The notes under the pieces were generated by a model. It ran no database searches. It saw nothing but the letters and a program-made list of their open reading frames with translations, and was not told where the DNA came from. Shown one piece after another: positions 37,114 to 48,563 of a DNA stretch of 64,000 nucleotides (the stretch's first letter is position 1; every line of letters begins with the position of its first letter). The position numbers and the translations under genes were made by a program. Source of the DNA: Caenorhabditis elegans (taxonomy: Eukaryota; Nematoda; Chromadorea; Rhabditida; Rhabditidae); NCBI RefSeq assembly GCF_000002985.6, contig NC_003281.10, forward strand, positions 7,564,001 to 7,628,000. Reading direction: 5' to 3'.

Positions 37114-38304
37114 CAAAATTTTAAAATTAGTGGAAAATATTTTTAATTAAATTTTTATTGAACTCAATTTTTTTTCAATTATTTGTTGGTTTCAATCACA
37201 AATCACATTTACGACTCAAAGTGATTTTTTCTTTTCTACGGCTTCAAAATAAGAGCGAGAAAGCATTTCAAAAGAAGCTCCAAACGCAGAAGGCAACGAC
37301 ACTCCGAAATAACGGTTGCGCGCCCTCTTTACCGTAAATCCTCCTCATTTTCGAAATTATTTTTTCACGATTTCTTTTTCTTTTTCTTCGATTTTTCATA
37401 GTTTTCTTTACCAATTCTTCGATTTTTTGGCAAAAATAATTATTTTCCGTAAATATACTCGTGTTTCAGCATTTCAGACGTTGAAACGACGATTCGTCCG
37501 ACCTGCAATCCTGTTCCCACACTGTTTTGTCTCCACCGCGGGGAGCTTTAAGCAGTGGCTGCAAGCACCATCAGACGACAAAGGACAAGACGGTATTCAC
37601 AATTTCAGCATAACAGCAAGAATTATGTATATTTTGCAGGTGAATACAAAGGATTGGAGGACATGGAATTGACTTGGGAACCGGAATTACCGGCAGTAGC
37701 GGTGGCCATCCGACTGCTCGCTTTCATGCTGCAATTGAAGACCGGCAATTGCAAGTTGGTGCTCAATTTGTCAATGTAATCAGTTTTTTAAACCATAATT
37801 TTAACAAATCGAATTTTTCAGAATCAACAGCACACTCCCATCCAAAGCCCAGAGACTTCTGAAGACGACGATGAGAATCCACCAAAGGCTCAACGCCATT
37901 TGTTCACTGGCGCAGTGCCTTGTCGCTTGAACTTTGATAGCGAACAAGATGACGATGAGGAGCAGGCGACCCACTCATCATCCAACGGCCTTCATTCCGA
38001 GATGACAAACTTTTAGGGTGGCAAAGGTTCTTTGGGGGCAAAGTATCCAAGGAGACAAAGTATCCAGTAGACAAACTGGGGTGTATCTTGGGGGGCATAT
38101 CTTTGGTGACAACCTTTTTTTCAACTAGATTTTTATATGTATTTTTCAACTAATTTTTGTTCACATTTTTCTGGAATAAGTTTTTTAATGCAATTTTCAA
38201 TCGATTTTCGGTTATAATTCCCTCACAATTGAATGTATGAACGATGGTCTTTTGGGAAAAGCTGTAAAACGTCCAACTAACTTGGAATATCGTGAAGCTC
38301 TTCC

Positions 38305-38610
38305 TGATGGTCTGATCCTTCAGCTCCGAAGGATCACATGGGTACCTTCTGATGTTCTGATCCTTCAGATAAGAAGGATCGTAAGGGTACCTCCTGATGG
38401 TCTGATCCTTTAGCTCCAAAGGATCACGAGGCTCTTCCTGATGTTCTGATCCTTCAGCTCCGAAGGATCACATGGGTACCTTCTGATGTTCTGATCCTTC
38501 AGATAAGAAGGATCGTAAGGGTACCTCCTGATGGTCTGATCCTTTAGCTCCAAAGGATCACGAGGCTCTTCCTGATGTTCTGATCCTTCAGCTCTAAAAG
38601 AACATGAGGC
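38305..38610 (-). repeat. 45-bp tandem repeats, left arm of the fold-back element
   Basis: About seven units built around CTGATCCTTCAGCTCCGAAG and GATCACATGGGTACCTTC. Read on the minus strand, each 45-bp unit keeps frame and encodes a 15-residue repeat of type LKDQTIRRYPYDPSY. Units vary in groups (GTACCC versus GAGCCT types). Confidence 0.9.
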
Positions 38611-38867
38611 TTTAATGCAAATTCTGCATCGAAAAGGACATTACGATGGAAATAATGACGAATTTAATTATAAAACACATTATAAAAAATTTAAAAACAT
38701 ATAATCATGACAAAAAAACAATATCCGGAAAAAATTTGATTAGGCCTAAAATTTATTTTTTATTTTTTTCCATTTATCGATTCAATATTAACATTTTTGA
38801 AAAAAATTTCGAGTTTTTTTTCAAAATTTTTTTTTTTCAAATTTTGTCAAAAATCCATATGATCCGT

Positions 38868-39392
38868 CGAAGCTGAAGGATCAGAACATCAGGAGGTACC
38901 CATGTGATCATTCGGCTCTGAAAGATCAGATCATCAGGCAGAGCCTCATGTTCTTTTGGAGCTGAAGGATCAGACCATCAGGAGGTACCCTTACGATCCT
39001 TCTTATCTGAAGGATCAGATCATCAGAAGGTACCCATGTGATCCTTCGGATCGGAAGGATCAGATCATCAGGCAGAGCCTCATGTTCTTTTAGAGCTGAA
39101 GGATCAGAACATCAGGAAGAGCCTCGTGATCCTTTGGAGCTGAAGGATCAGACCATCAGGAGGTACCCTTACGATCCTTCTTATCTGAAGGATCAGAACA
39201 TCAGAAGGTATCCATGTGATCCTTCGGAGCTGAAGGTTCAGAACATCAGGAAGAGCCTCGTGATCCTTTGGAGCTGAAGTATCAGACCATCAGGAGGTAC
39301 CCTTACGATCCTTCTTATCTGAAGGATCAGAACATCAGAAGGTACCCATGTGATCCTTCGGAGCTGAAGGATCAGACCATCAGGAAGAGCTT
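38868..39392 (+). repeat. 45-bp tandem repeats, right arm of the fold-back element
   Basis: About eleven to twelve units, reverse complement of the left array but longer. The plus-strand frame encodes repeats such as LKDQNIRRYPCDPSE. The arrays differ in copy number, which points to unequal exchange or slippage after the arms formed. Confidence 0.9.
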
Positions 39393-40260
39393 CACGATAT
39401 TCCAAGTTAGTTGGACGTTTTACAGCTTTTCCCAAAAGACCATCGTTCATACATTCAATTGTGAGGGAATTATAACCGAAAATCGATTGAAAATTGCATT
39501 AAAAAACTTATTCCAGAAAAATGTGAACAAAAATTAGTTGAAAAATACATATAAAAATCTAGTTGAAAAAAGGTTGTCACCAAAGATATGCCCCCCAAGA
39601 TACACCCCAGTTTGTCTACTGGATACTTTGTCTCCTTGGATACTTTGCCCCCAAAGAACCTTTGCCACCCTAAAAGTTTGTCATCTCGGAATGAAGGCCT
39701 CATCCAACTCTTCAGCTATTGAGCCCCAAATGAACCGGAGAGCCCGCCGAGAATGAACGATGTCATTGATAAACTTGGAAAACGGTTGGTTTAAAAAAAT
39801 ATTCGACAAGTTTCGACTACTTTTTTCAGAGAAACTTCAAGATCGGCGTAATCTAACTTCGTCATCGTCAAGTAGCCGCATCATTTGAACCGAAATCGTC
39901 TCTGAATCGTTAAAATCATCACACTGGATCTGGAGATGGATTCAGTAATAATTCTCTGATTCCAATTTGAGATCAAGAACACACGGAAAAATATCTCTGC
40001 GACTCACCGAGCAACAGTTAGATGGGACAAATCAGAATGATGTGATCGACGAGACTCCACCACCAACACGCTCATGTGTACTGTGACATTTCAACTGGAC
40101 GATTATTCATCACGTAAGAAAAATAGTTGATACTGAATTAAAAACCTTTTTTTGTTTTCAGCGACTTCAACAGTCACCGGCTCCTGTCACCTTGTCGCTT
40201 CGGAAGTCCTGACGCCTCGGAACGTGCCACCTACATCGATCAACCCGTCCCCATCCGAAT

Positions 40261-40840
40261 AATTTTCTTTTTTTTTTCTTTTTTTTAAATTTTATTTTTT
40301 CATAAAATAAAAATTTGTATGAACTATCAATTGTTATTAATGAACCGCAAATTTCAAATATATGGCGAATGACGGGTGGCAGCTAGCTGGGCATTCGCAG
40401 CGTCCTCATCATTCACCGGTCCGTTTTTCGCGAGTTCTTCATCGAATAGCGGCCCGCGCCTTCACAAAAGCCATGTACCTTTTTCGCGAAATAGCGGCCC
40501 GTCACCCGACGAATATTCGCATGTCGCGGTTTACCTGTGTAGTGGTGACTGGATTATCGGCCACAGTCCCCGGCTAGGACGTGGCTTAAATTACAGCCCA
40601 GAGGGATCACCACCAGGCAGTGTACCTGAATCCCAGATCCGCAGTGCATAGCACTTGAAGAACGGATCGTCCTTTAATCCTTTAATCCTTTAATCTCTAA
40701 CAAACATGTAAATGAATTTTGTAGCTGATAAGGAGTTGTTGAACTAAACGAGCATGCTTGAAATTAGTTCCTGAGATCATCATTATTTTGGATTTTTGGG
40801 GGAATTGATATGGTAAAAAATTGATAATTTTTTTTTAAAT
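40261..40840. repeat. Intergenic repeat-derived DNA
   Basis: Contains the inverse copy of the TAAACCGCGACATGCGA motif (about 40525-40545) and GCGGCCCG repeats (40450-40510). A CCTTTAATCCTTTAATCC short tandem array lies at about 40672-40695. Overlapping open frames at 40362-40651 coincide with these repeats and were not accepted. Confidence 0.6.
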
Positions 40841-40849
40841 ATGAGGGGT

Positions 40850-41446
40850 ACATTTCTGGACCTAGATATTCCATGGTTGGAGTTCTATTTGAACGAGTTG
40901 ACAATAAAATGAGAAAGGTAACTTCTGAAAAAACAACTTTTATATCTCGATTATTATATTTTCAGGACAAGTTGTGCGGCTCCTGGAAAAAATCGGGACT
41001 CCACTGGTAAATAAATTAAAAACTTCAATTCCTGTTATAAAAACCACCATCGGTTTCTGTTTCATGGAAAAAATCTTGACATAATCTAGAATTCAAGACT
41101 AGTTGGGAAAATGTGGTATATTTTCAGAGATACTCTCCGCCGTGTTACTGAACATTTGGACTTTGTAATAATACTGTTGCCAATTCTGAAACACCCGACA
41201 AATGTTCAATCGATAACTGATATTTACACACCTTATTGCCTTCCAATTGTGACATCATCCCTTGGAACATCATGCGTTCTTGAATACGAAATAAAAGGTA
41301 TAACGCGTGGTAAAACATTGCAAATTTTTAATTTATTTATTTGGAAGAAGACAAAAAAACAGAAAAACCTAGGAATAAAAGGTAATAAAGTTTATGCCAA
41401 TTCTCAGCTCCATTGCTCCAACATGGAATGTTTATGGGGACAGTGA
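40850..41446 (+). pseudogene. Fragment of a protease-like (DUF316-type) gene, probably non-functional
   Basis: Three exon-like blocks are joined by plausible introns. One ends KMRK at a GTAACT donor (about 40920). One reads DKLCGSWKKSGLHW (about 40965-41008). The third, from about 41138, reads RRVTEHLDFVIILLPILKHP then TPYCLPIVTSSLGTSCVLEY. The last part recalls the DxAILEL...TPxCLP stretch of chymotrypsin-like nematode proteins, and a gene with possibly related features follows on the other strand at 41949. No start, no catalytic residues and no continuous frame were found. Confidence 0.35.
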
Positions 41447-41948
41447 ATGTGTTCTTTATGATAATTCTGAAAATTCGAAACTATAGAATTTTAATATCTC
41501 AAAATACTGGAAAGCTCTATTAAGATAATTCTTTGTGTTGTGGTGGTATATAAATGATGGTTTATAAAATTAAATTCCATAAAAATTGAAAATATGATTA
41601 ATTGAGAGCTTATCTTATTCCAACGATTGTAATATATATCTGCTGAATAAAAGCAGTTTAAAATGCGATTTTAAAAACTAAAACTCATTAGAGAAAAATA
41701 AACTTGAAATAAATCATGTCAATTTTCCATTTTATTTCTTATCCTTTGACCAGTAAATTCCACTTCTTTGAAATCAGTGGATTCATACAAAAAACCTTGA
41801 ATAGGAGAAATTGCAAAATTTAAATTTCTCGTAGGCGGAAAAACTCAAAGAAAACGAATCTTGTTTCACACGCATCGGTAGGAATTTGGCTAAAAAGTTC
41901 TGTCTACAATAGAAGCCTCCTCATAACTACAGAAAAATAAATATCCGT

Positions 41949-44290
41949 TTATTTATCAAACATTCTACTGGCAAATACAAAAATCATACTCATAAGCATC
42001 AAGGTATCAAATGATCTAAATTTAGTTCCATTATTAGTCTTATTCTTCCGGATGTAATCAACTTCAAAATCATCATATCCAATAGCTGGTATGTAATAGA
42101 TTACGGTAGTTGGACTTGAAGTGGTAGGAATTCTGCAATAAATTTGATAAATTGAGATTTATAAAAATATTATAAGAGAGAGAGTATAAAAACACTTACA
42201 AAGTCTGCTCTTCGTAATGAAAGTACGTAGTACTTTCTGCTATGGTGGTAGTTATTTCTGTGCTTGTTGATGGAGGGTTATTTCTGAAAAAAATGCATTT
42301 GGTAATTTCCCTACCAAAAATTTAAGCAAGTTGAAAAACAAATTATAATTCCAATTTTTCAAAATTTTCGTATACTGTAACTATTTTACTAGTTTAAAAA
42401 AACCAGTTTAAGTTTATTCTGAAAGAATAGTAACTAACAATTCAATAAAAATCTCATCGATTCTCTAGAAACCGGTATACGTTTAGTTCAATTTTTCAAT
42501 GTAAATAACTTACAATTAGATATTAATATTTTAAATTGACATACTGTATTTTTCCTATTAGACTTGCACTCCCATTGTCCTACTTTAATGGTTTATGTCT
42601 CGGTTGCCTTTAGTTTTATCAAAAAAGTTCAAGCCAAATGTAGAGAAATATTTTACACTGTTGAAGTGGTGTAGAACAAGATGGAATACAAGTATAGTAG
42701 GGAACTTACGGTAGATCAACTAGAATGAAGAATACCTTTTACAAAATCCAAGGTGTTCACATGTTTTATTGAAAGTCGAATAAATGTTGAGAAAACTTCT
42801 AAATGTCGAATTGGGCATATCTGTAATGAATTATTTCTCCAACTGATAAATCAACTAAAATAATGAAATGTTATTACCTTTATAAACAAATCCAATTAAT
42901 TGTGTACGTTCACCAATGGATAAAATTGGATAACTTTCGTTACCATTAGTTTTTTCATTCTTCAATTCTTCTGGGATATACCAGCACGTGTCGGTGTTAT
43001 TGACACCACATGGTCCAACCTGAAAATTATAGGGATTGCCTGAATTGATTGATTTTGAATTGATTTAAACGGCTCTTGTGAGAACTTCAATTAATAATGT
43101 ATATAAAGTATGCGCAAATACACACAATAGTATGCACACTCTTTAATTTAAATGAATTGCGTTAAAAAAAACCAAAATCTGTGCGCGACTTGCTTTGAAA
43201 CTTGTATCTGTAGGTAACAAGAACTCCTTGCTTATTCTTGACAAGTTAGACTTATAAAAAACTAGAAATTTAAAAATGTTATTTAGTGAAATTATCAGTG
43301 TCCAGTTTTCGGCAGATACATTTATTGTGCAGGCCAAATGAAAACCAAATCCTCATTAGTAACTATCCACATTTAAAGGACTGTGATCGATACGAATTCT
43401 TCATTAAGAAAATCGTTTTACTGTTAAAAACCAACCCTGCCCTCTGTACGAATTATGTGATCTGAGTCATTTGTCAAGCGATAAGAGTTGACCGATTTGT
43501 TGAACCATTTCCAAGAATTGTCTGAAGAACTAATACTTTCGTTCAAATTAAACAATCCATTTCACCAACCGGGGAAACATACGTAAGGAAGATTTATTGG
43601 TTTCTCAAACTTTACGACAAGAAAACCTTTTGGGTTTTCTGATTCACATGATCCAAAAAAGTGCGAATCCTGAAAATAAAATGGATTGATTATTTCAGGA
43701 GAATGGGTCTTACTCTTATTAATAGATGAACTGAAGTGTCACGCTCTGACGTCATAAAATATATATATAAATCTTCTCTCAATCTTACGTTAGCTTGTTC
43801 TCTGAAAAATTTACAAATTTAATATTTTTGGAGGAAATATTTGTTTCATTTTCTGATTCGAAAAATTATTTTTCGCAAACACTTTGAAAATGATTTGGAA
43901 CTTTTAAAATAGTGAAAACAAATGCATGTTTCAAAAATTCCATAAAAAATTAAACTTACTCGTGACATGTTGATTTATCTAGCTCAACCATCTTTTCTTT
44001 GAGAATTGAATGATCAATAATTGCATGAGTACGACTAATCGTTACTGCGCCAAGACCAATTGTTGTAAACGTATTGTACGTCGAACCTCTGCCCAGTACA
44101 CCATACCAGTCATCTTGTGTATCATTGCCAGATCCAGATTGTCTAAATTTGATAACATTTAATTTTTTACAATTAAATAAACTTACTCCAACCTTTTTCC
44201 ACAGTTTTCCAATCGAACATCATTGTCATCTGATAGCACGGCTGGGATGACGATAAGTATTACAAAAAGTAAGAATTGAGTTATTTTCAT
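41949..44290 (-). CDS. Secreted protein, possibly inactive S1-protease-like (DUF316-type), with C-terminal hydrophobic tail
   Basis: Nine minus-strand exons: 44187-44290, 43960-44142, 43789-43801 (only 13 bases), 43570-43669, 43436-43521, 42878-43019, 42736-42820, 42200-42283 and 41949-42132. They sum to 327 codons (326 aa) with all phases consistent, so the structure is well supported. A signal peptide (MKITQFLLFVILIVIPAVLS) is followed by ENCGKR, many cysteines (SCESEN, CGVNNTDTCWY) and N-glycosylation sites. A Ser/Thr-rich stretch (PPSTSTEITTTIAES) and a hydrophobic C-terminus fit a GPI anchor or membrane anchor. ENCGKR near the start and a TQLIGFVYK segment recall nematode DUF316 trypsin-like proteins, but no catalytic His-Asp-Ser triad is seen. 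The family call is tentative. Confidence 0.8.
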
Positions 44291-44569
44291 CACAAGACGC
44301 AATTCACAATCAACGAAAAACGAAAAAGTAAAATGAAATTTTACATCAACAATTAGGATGTGGAATATTCCACATCCTCACATATAGGCTCGCGGAAAAA
44401 GCGTTAAAAAAAACGGAAATTTATAAATGTGATTTGATCATGAAAAAACGTCAAGTATACTTTTAATTCCAATGTTCTTAATTTCTGCATGCTTCCGCTT
44501 ATTTAATGAACATTTCTTTCAATATTCAATTTATTCAAAACATGTGGGAATTCACAATAAGTGTTCTTT
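44291..44569. other. Spacer between the secreted-protein gene and the downstream pseudogene
   Basis: AT-rich DNA with the palindrome-like GATGTGGAATATTCCACATC at about 44350-44372. No gene seen. Confidence 0.5.
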
Positions 44570-45354
44570 CTATCCCTCGAGTTGGTATCCTGGCAAAGCC
44601 TTGCGGCAAAGAATACTGACGCTGGATGCACAAGCTGGTCCACGAGCCGAGTGTTCCTTTCCTTGGTTACCATATCCATAAGACTCGTTACGAACATCGA
44701 CTTTGGCAAAGATTTGCTTTTCACATGGGAGGTTAACGACTCCAAAAGAGATGTCTCCCTTGTGATTGTTAACGTGCACTGGCTTCCAGATTTTTCCAGC
44801 ATCGAAGTTGGCAGGTTCTGGGAATGGAATCCATCCATACTCGTGTCCAACAACCTGTGGTCCGAGACGTACAAGCAACTGAATGGAACCAACGCTCTTG
44901 CAGTAATCGTTGTTGAACCAAGAGAAGTTGGCTGCAACCTGAAACTTCAAATTTTTAATTTCACAGATTCATAAGATCCACGAACCTTTCCTCCCTCGAT
45001 ATAAATCACGACCCATGGCAGGTTCACCCTGCATGTACCACAAGGCAACATACTGATCGGCGCTAACTCCTGGAAGACGTCAAATATATCCTAGGAGATT
45101 TCCTTCCTCTCCTTCCAAAAGATTCGGAAAGAGTCTCCACACCGCACAAGTTGGTACCTGTATGGGAACGAGCACTCGACAACTCCTCCGGTGTTCCAGG
45201 AACGTCCATGGATTGGCTTTCCATTTTTGCATCAGAGAGCCAGTTACATATTCTGCTCTCCCATACATTTGACCGGGCTTGGCTGGAAAGGCGATTTAAT
45301 AGGCTGGAACGCCCATGTGTCTTCTTTTGGGGGCGGGTTGCGCTTCGGCGCCAT
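44570..45354 (-). pseudogene. Pseudogene of a nematode family with repeated G-x-P-x-x-G-R motifs (DM9-like)
   Basis: The second half, 44570-44938, is an intact exon. It reads AANFSWFNNDYCKSVGSIQL, later HEYGWIPFPEP and NFDAGKIWKPVHVNN. The first half (44986-45354) keeps recognisable repeats in different frames: [16 protein letters not shown] in one frame and ADQYVALWYMQGEPAMGR in another, then a return to IYIEGGK at the splice donor. In-frame TAA and TGA codons and at least two frame changes break it. The motif pattern recalls DM9-type repeats, but that is an inference. A truncated product from the intact half cannot be ruled out. Confidence 0.65.
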
Positions 45355-45853
45355 CGATGATGTTTACGATGGTTGAAGGCGATCGAAGATTGATTTCAAT
45401 ATGAGAAACTATAAGATTTTTAGTTCTTTTATAGGGAGATTATAAGATCTAACCCATTTTTTATTACGGAAAGCTTATCAGAGAGTCACGTTGAAATTTT
45501 AATATAGCTCATTAGATATTCCGAATAAAAAAGAAGTTTTTTTTGTTTTTATATTTACATTAGAATAAATTTTTATTGAATAACAACATTTCAAATTAAA
45601 AGGAAACAACTCATGAAGTGAAAATTCATTTGTAAAGAGGTAGGGAGAACATTTAGAAAAATCAAAAAAAAAAAAACAAAAATTCGAGATATCGGACACC
45701 AAGGAATATTCAAGACAATGTAAGTAAAAGGCTACCAATTTTGCAACAAATGAGGTTCAAGTTGAAATTAGACATTTCACACGACACTCGCTCTCCTTGC
45801 GCCTTACCGGTAGCAGGGGTGAGCTCGTGGAATATCTATAGACTCAGAAAACA
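45355..45853. other. Spacer
   Basis: AT-rich, with a poly-A tract at about 45667-45680. A minus-strand open frame (45499-45738) is T-rich and has no splice context, so it was not accepted. No repeat identified. Confidence 0.45.
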
Positions 45854-46780
45854 CTATGTAAAATTTAAAAGATTGTTAATTAAACTGGTGAAATTGCTTC
45901 GAAAGTTCACATGAAGCCTCTGATAGAACGGATGTCGAAACATTGGCCCCGCGATTTTGTCATCAAAAAGGAAGTAGATTTGGAAGGAATACCAAATGAG
46001 CAGTGGGTAGTACATGCAGTGAAGAGCACACTAAAGTAAAAATAAATTGATTTTAGAAAGATGACAGTTACCGCAGTAATTGGTGTTTGAAATGATTTAT
46101 TCCAAAAGAAAAGAGCTGTTCGCATCCTTGTGTGATTCAGTGTCACTGAGAATACCATTGCGAATTGAAAAGACACAGGAAGGCCCACTATGATTATACG
46201 GAGGAGCATTGAATCGAAGAGTTTGGACAGCTGAAACAGGAAAATCGTTGAAGAGAGATAAACACAAAAATGTCTACCTAAGCGCCTACGAGGCAAGTGC
46301 GTTGCCTACTTTTCCCCTTGGTAGAATATAAGTTTGTTTTCTTGCCCGGCCTTGTAGGTACAAAAGCAATCATTTTCGTGTCCGTGTGATAAGTTTTTTT
46401 TTTGAATATTTAATTTAAACCAGGGATAGAAGTGCTTACTCAATGTAAAAAAAACAAAAAAATGAGCATTGGAGGTTAAAATCAGTAGGCAGGCAATCAG
46501 GGGCCGAATCCTGAAGACGTGCCTGTCTCTAATTTCCGACTTTTCGAAATGATTTTGAAGCGAATTTTAGAAAAAAAATAATTAAAAAACTCACAATGAC
46601 AAATACCCATTCGGCAATTTCTCGTCTCTGCTGCTCAAATACGGTTTCTTTCATTCGCTCCATTTTTCTTTTCTGTACTTCAGGGGGTGCCGGTGTGTGG
46701 TAAACGTACCACTCGCCACGTGGTTTTTTTGAATAGTATTTGGGAAAGCCATCAGGTGCAAGGTCATCTTCGTCATCCAT
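45854..46780 (-). CDS. Uncharacterised multi-span membrane protein, 173 aa
   Basis: Three exons, 46595-46780, 46072-46230 and 45854-46030, each an exact number of codons (62+53+59). The N-terminus is acidic then charged (MDDEDDLAPDGFPKYYSKKP, then a KRKMERMKE helix). Two to three hydrophobic spans follow (LRIIIVGLPVSFQFAMVFSV; ALHCMYYPLLIWYSFQIYFL). The tail is NFRSNFTSLINNLLNFT. No family is recognised. The cytosolic N-terminus has the look of a small trafficking or organelle-membrane protein, but that is only an impression. A GTAGGC-type repeat fragment lies in the intron at about 46270-46320. Confidence 0.75.
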
Positions 46781-48563
46781 CTGAATTAAATGACAAATTG
46801 TTCAAAAAATAATTGAAAGAATGTGTTAAATGTAAATGCAAAAAAAAGAGGAAAGAGCGATAAACAATTGTTAACAGAGGGGGCACATATCAAAACGGAT
46901 GATTGAGAAGGAATCATAAAAAACGGCGAACAAGTGTGGAGAGTGCAGAGATTTAAGCATTGAACGAATGCAAGAACGGTCTCCTCCTTCCGGAATGAGG
47001 AAATAATACGAAAAATTAGAGAGACACAGACGTTTGGATGTGACGGTTTTCTATTTCATTCTATTTCCAACCATCTGCTGAGTTTATATTTTTGAGTTGC
47101 GGAAATTGATGATTGAACTTTTCTTCTCCGATTTTATACTATTTAAATTATGTCATTTTCAAATTCCATCCGCTAGACGTTACGTTCTTGATTTGAAATT
47201 TAGAAGTCTGACTTTATAACTTATATAATATTAATAGCGGAATCTCATAAAGTTTAAACTATTTCATTTTAGCTAATGGTTTACAAAAATTCGGAAACTA
47301 AACTTCAAAAATGGCTTCTTACGCCAGCTAAATAATTACAATAACTGTATAACACGACTTAAATTTCAAAAATATACGTATTATTTCTACGCAGCTTGAA
47401 AGATTTTTATTGTTTTTAAATGCAATATGGCCTTGATAAAACTTTGGAATACGGTAAATGTTGCGTTTCTAAATCTGACTTAGGTCAGAACTTTTACTTT
47501 CTTTCGAACGTATGGCAAAAAGCAAACACTATTTGAATATTTTCTTAAATGTTTAATGTATAATTTCATGTGAGTAACAAAAACCCACATATTATTTTTG
47601 GGAAACTTGGAAATTTTACAAAAAGCGCGGTTGTGCATCTGTTTGAAAATGATCGGGTTTTCTGATTTCGGTAAAAGGAAGGTTGAGCAAACACAAATAC
47701 CACTTGGAGACAAAGGACAATTCTGTTTTTTATCCTTATTTCCCTTCTTTCTTTTTTCGATTTTTTGATGATATTACATTGATGATACAGCGCACAGGCA
47801 CCAAGAGATACTAAAGATTCAGGGTGGAGTTTTTCGAATGAAGGAAAGAAATCAAAGGAAAAAATTTTGTAGAGTTTCGTAGAAATTTCACTGGAAAATA
47901 CATATGTATTACATTTTGAAAAATCGGAAATGATCAATTTTTTTCAACAAAAATTTGGAATAAAATTGAAAAAAAATTATAAAAATTATAACATATATAC
48001 AAAATACTTGTAGGGGCGGAATCAACTCAGAAGTTAACCGCCAAAAAAAGTTTCCGAAAGAGTTATAAAATATATGGGATGAGCTAATATAATACATAGA
48101 CCGTAAAAATAATGGTGTGCAAATTTACCATCTTTCTCTCAAGTACCATAAAATAATGATAGGTTCAAACGGCGTTGTTAACGAATGACTCGAGCTCACA
48201 TTGGGCTATCAATAATTTGAAAATTCAGATAAGTCTAATCCAACCTATAAAATGCCGAATAGGAGTGAAAGAGAGACTATTCTTGAACGGATGCAAAGAA
48301 GAAACTTCGTAATAGTTAACAGAAAATTGGTTAGTTAATTAACAACACTACAGTCCAAAAAAGGATTGTTGCGAGCGCATCCGCCAGCCTCGCCGCCTAT
48401 CACCCACAAAATACCTAATTGTAAGAGTATCTATTAGAAATTAAACTTCTTTTGCATAGTGTGCATAGTTCCCATAAAGCTGATTCGGTGATGTTCCTGA
48501 TGGACACATAGCAAATTTACTGTGCAGTAACTTAATTCAAAAATCAAAACAATATGGTTTCAG
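46781..48563. other. Divergent intergenic region
   Basis: About 1.8 kb of AT-rich DNA between the minus-strand gene ending at 46780 and the plus-strand gene at 48564. Minus-strand open frames at 47480-48097 are T-rich without splice context. A TTTCAG acceptor abuts the ATG at 48564. Nothing else was recognised. Confidence 0.45.

Larger units (their letters stand above)
37978..39708. mobile_element. Fold-back transposon with 9-bp target-site duplication (element 37987-39699)
   Basis: The ends GGCCTTCATTCCGAGATGAC and its exact reverse complement define a 1,713-bp element. It is flanked on both sides by the direct 9-mer TCATCCAAC (37978-37986 and 39700-39708). The outer arms (about 430 bp) are almost identical, so nearly the same 89-codon frame occurs twice, at 38150-38419 (-) and 39268-39537 (+). 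Inner arms consist of 45-bp tandem repeats around a central AT-rich loop (about 38611-38867). A 9-bp duplication with long inverted repeats is typical of Mutator-like elements; no transposase is encoded, so it is non-autonomous. The near-identity of the arms suggests recent activity or arm homogenisation. Confidence 0.92.
37440..40260 (+). pseudogene. Degenerate multi-exon gene interrupted by a fold-back element
   Basis: Exon-like pieces flank the element at 37987-39699. Left pieces are about 37641-37776 (HPTARFHAAIEDRQLQVGAQ, GTAATC donor) and 37831-37986 (acceptor TTTTTCAG; SPETSEDDDENPPKAQRHLF through EEQATHSSSN). The right piece from 39700 resumes in the same frame after the duplicated target site (SSAIEP). 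It then hits a frame break: the natural continuation (NEPESPPRMNDVIDKLGK) is in another frame. Further exon-like parts follow (39829-39890; 40161-40262 reading LSPCRFGSPDASERATYIDQ), with stops between. The ancestral protein was acidic, serine-rich and low complexity; I do not recognise it. The element and the frameshift both disrupt it. Confidence 0.5.

Noticed and set aside
37316-37672. 118-codon frame left of the fold-back element
   Set aside because: The first half is T-rich non-coding DNA; better exon-like pieces use other frames with splice sites.
40362-40651. Overlapping 71- and 91-codon frames
   Set aside because: They lie in the GCGGCCCG/ATGTCGCGG repeat segment that is also present in inverse orientation near 34715.
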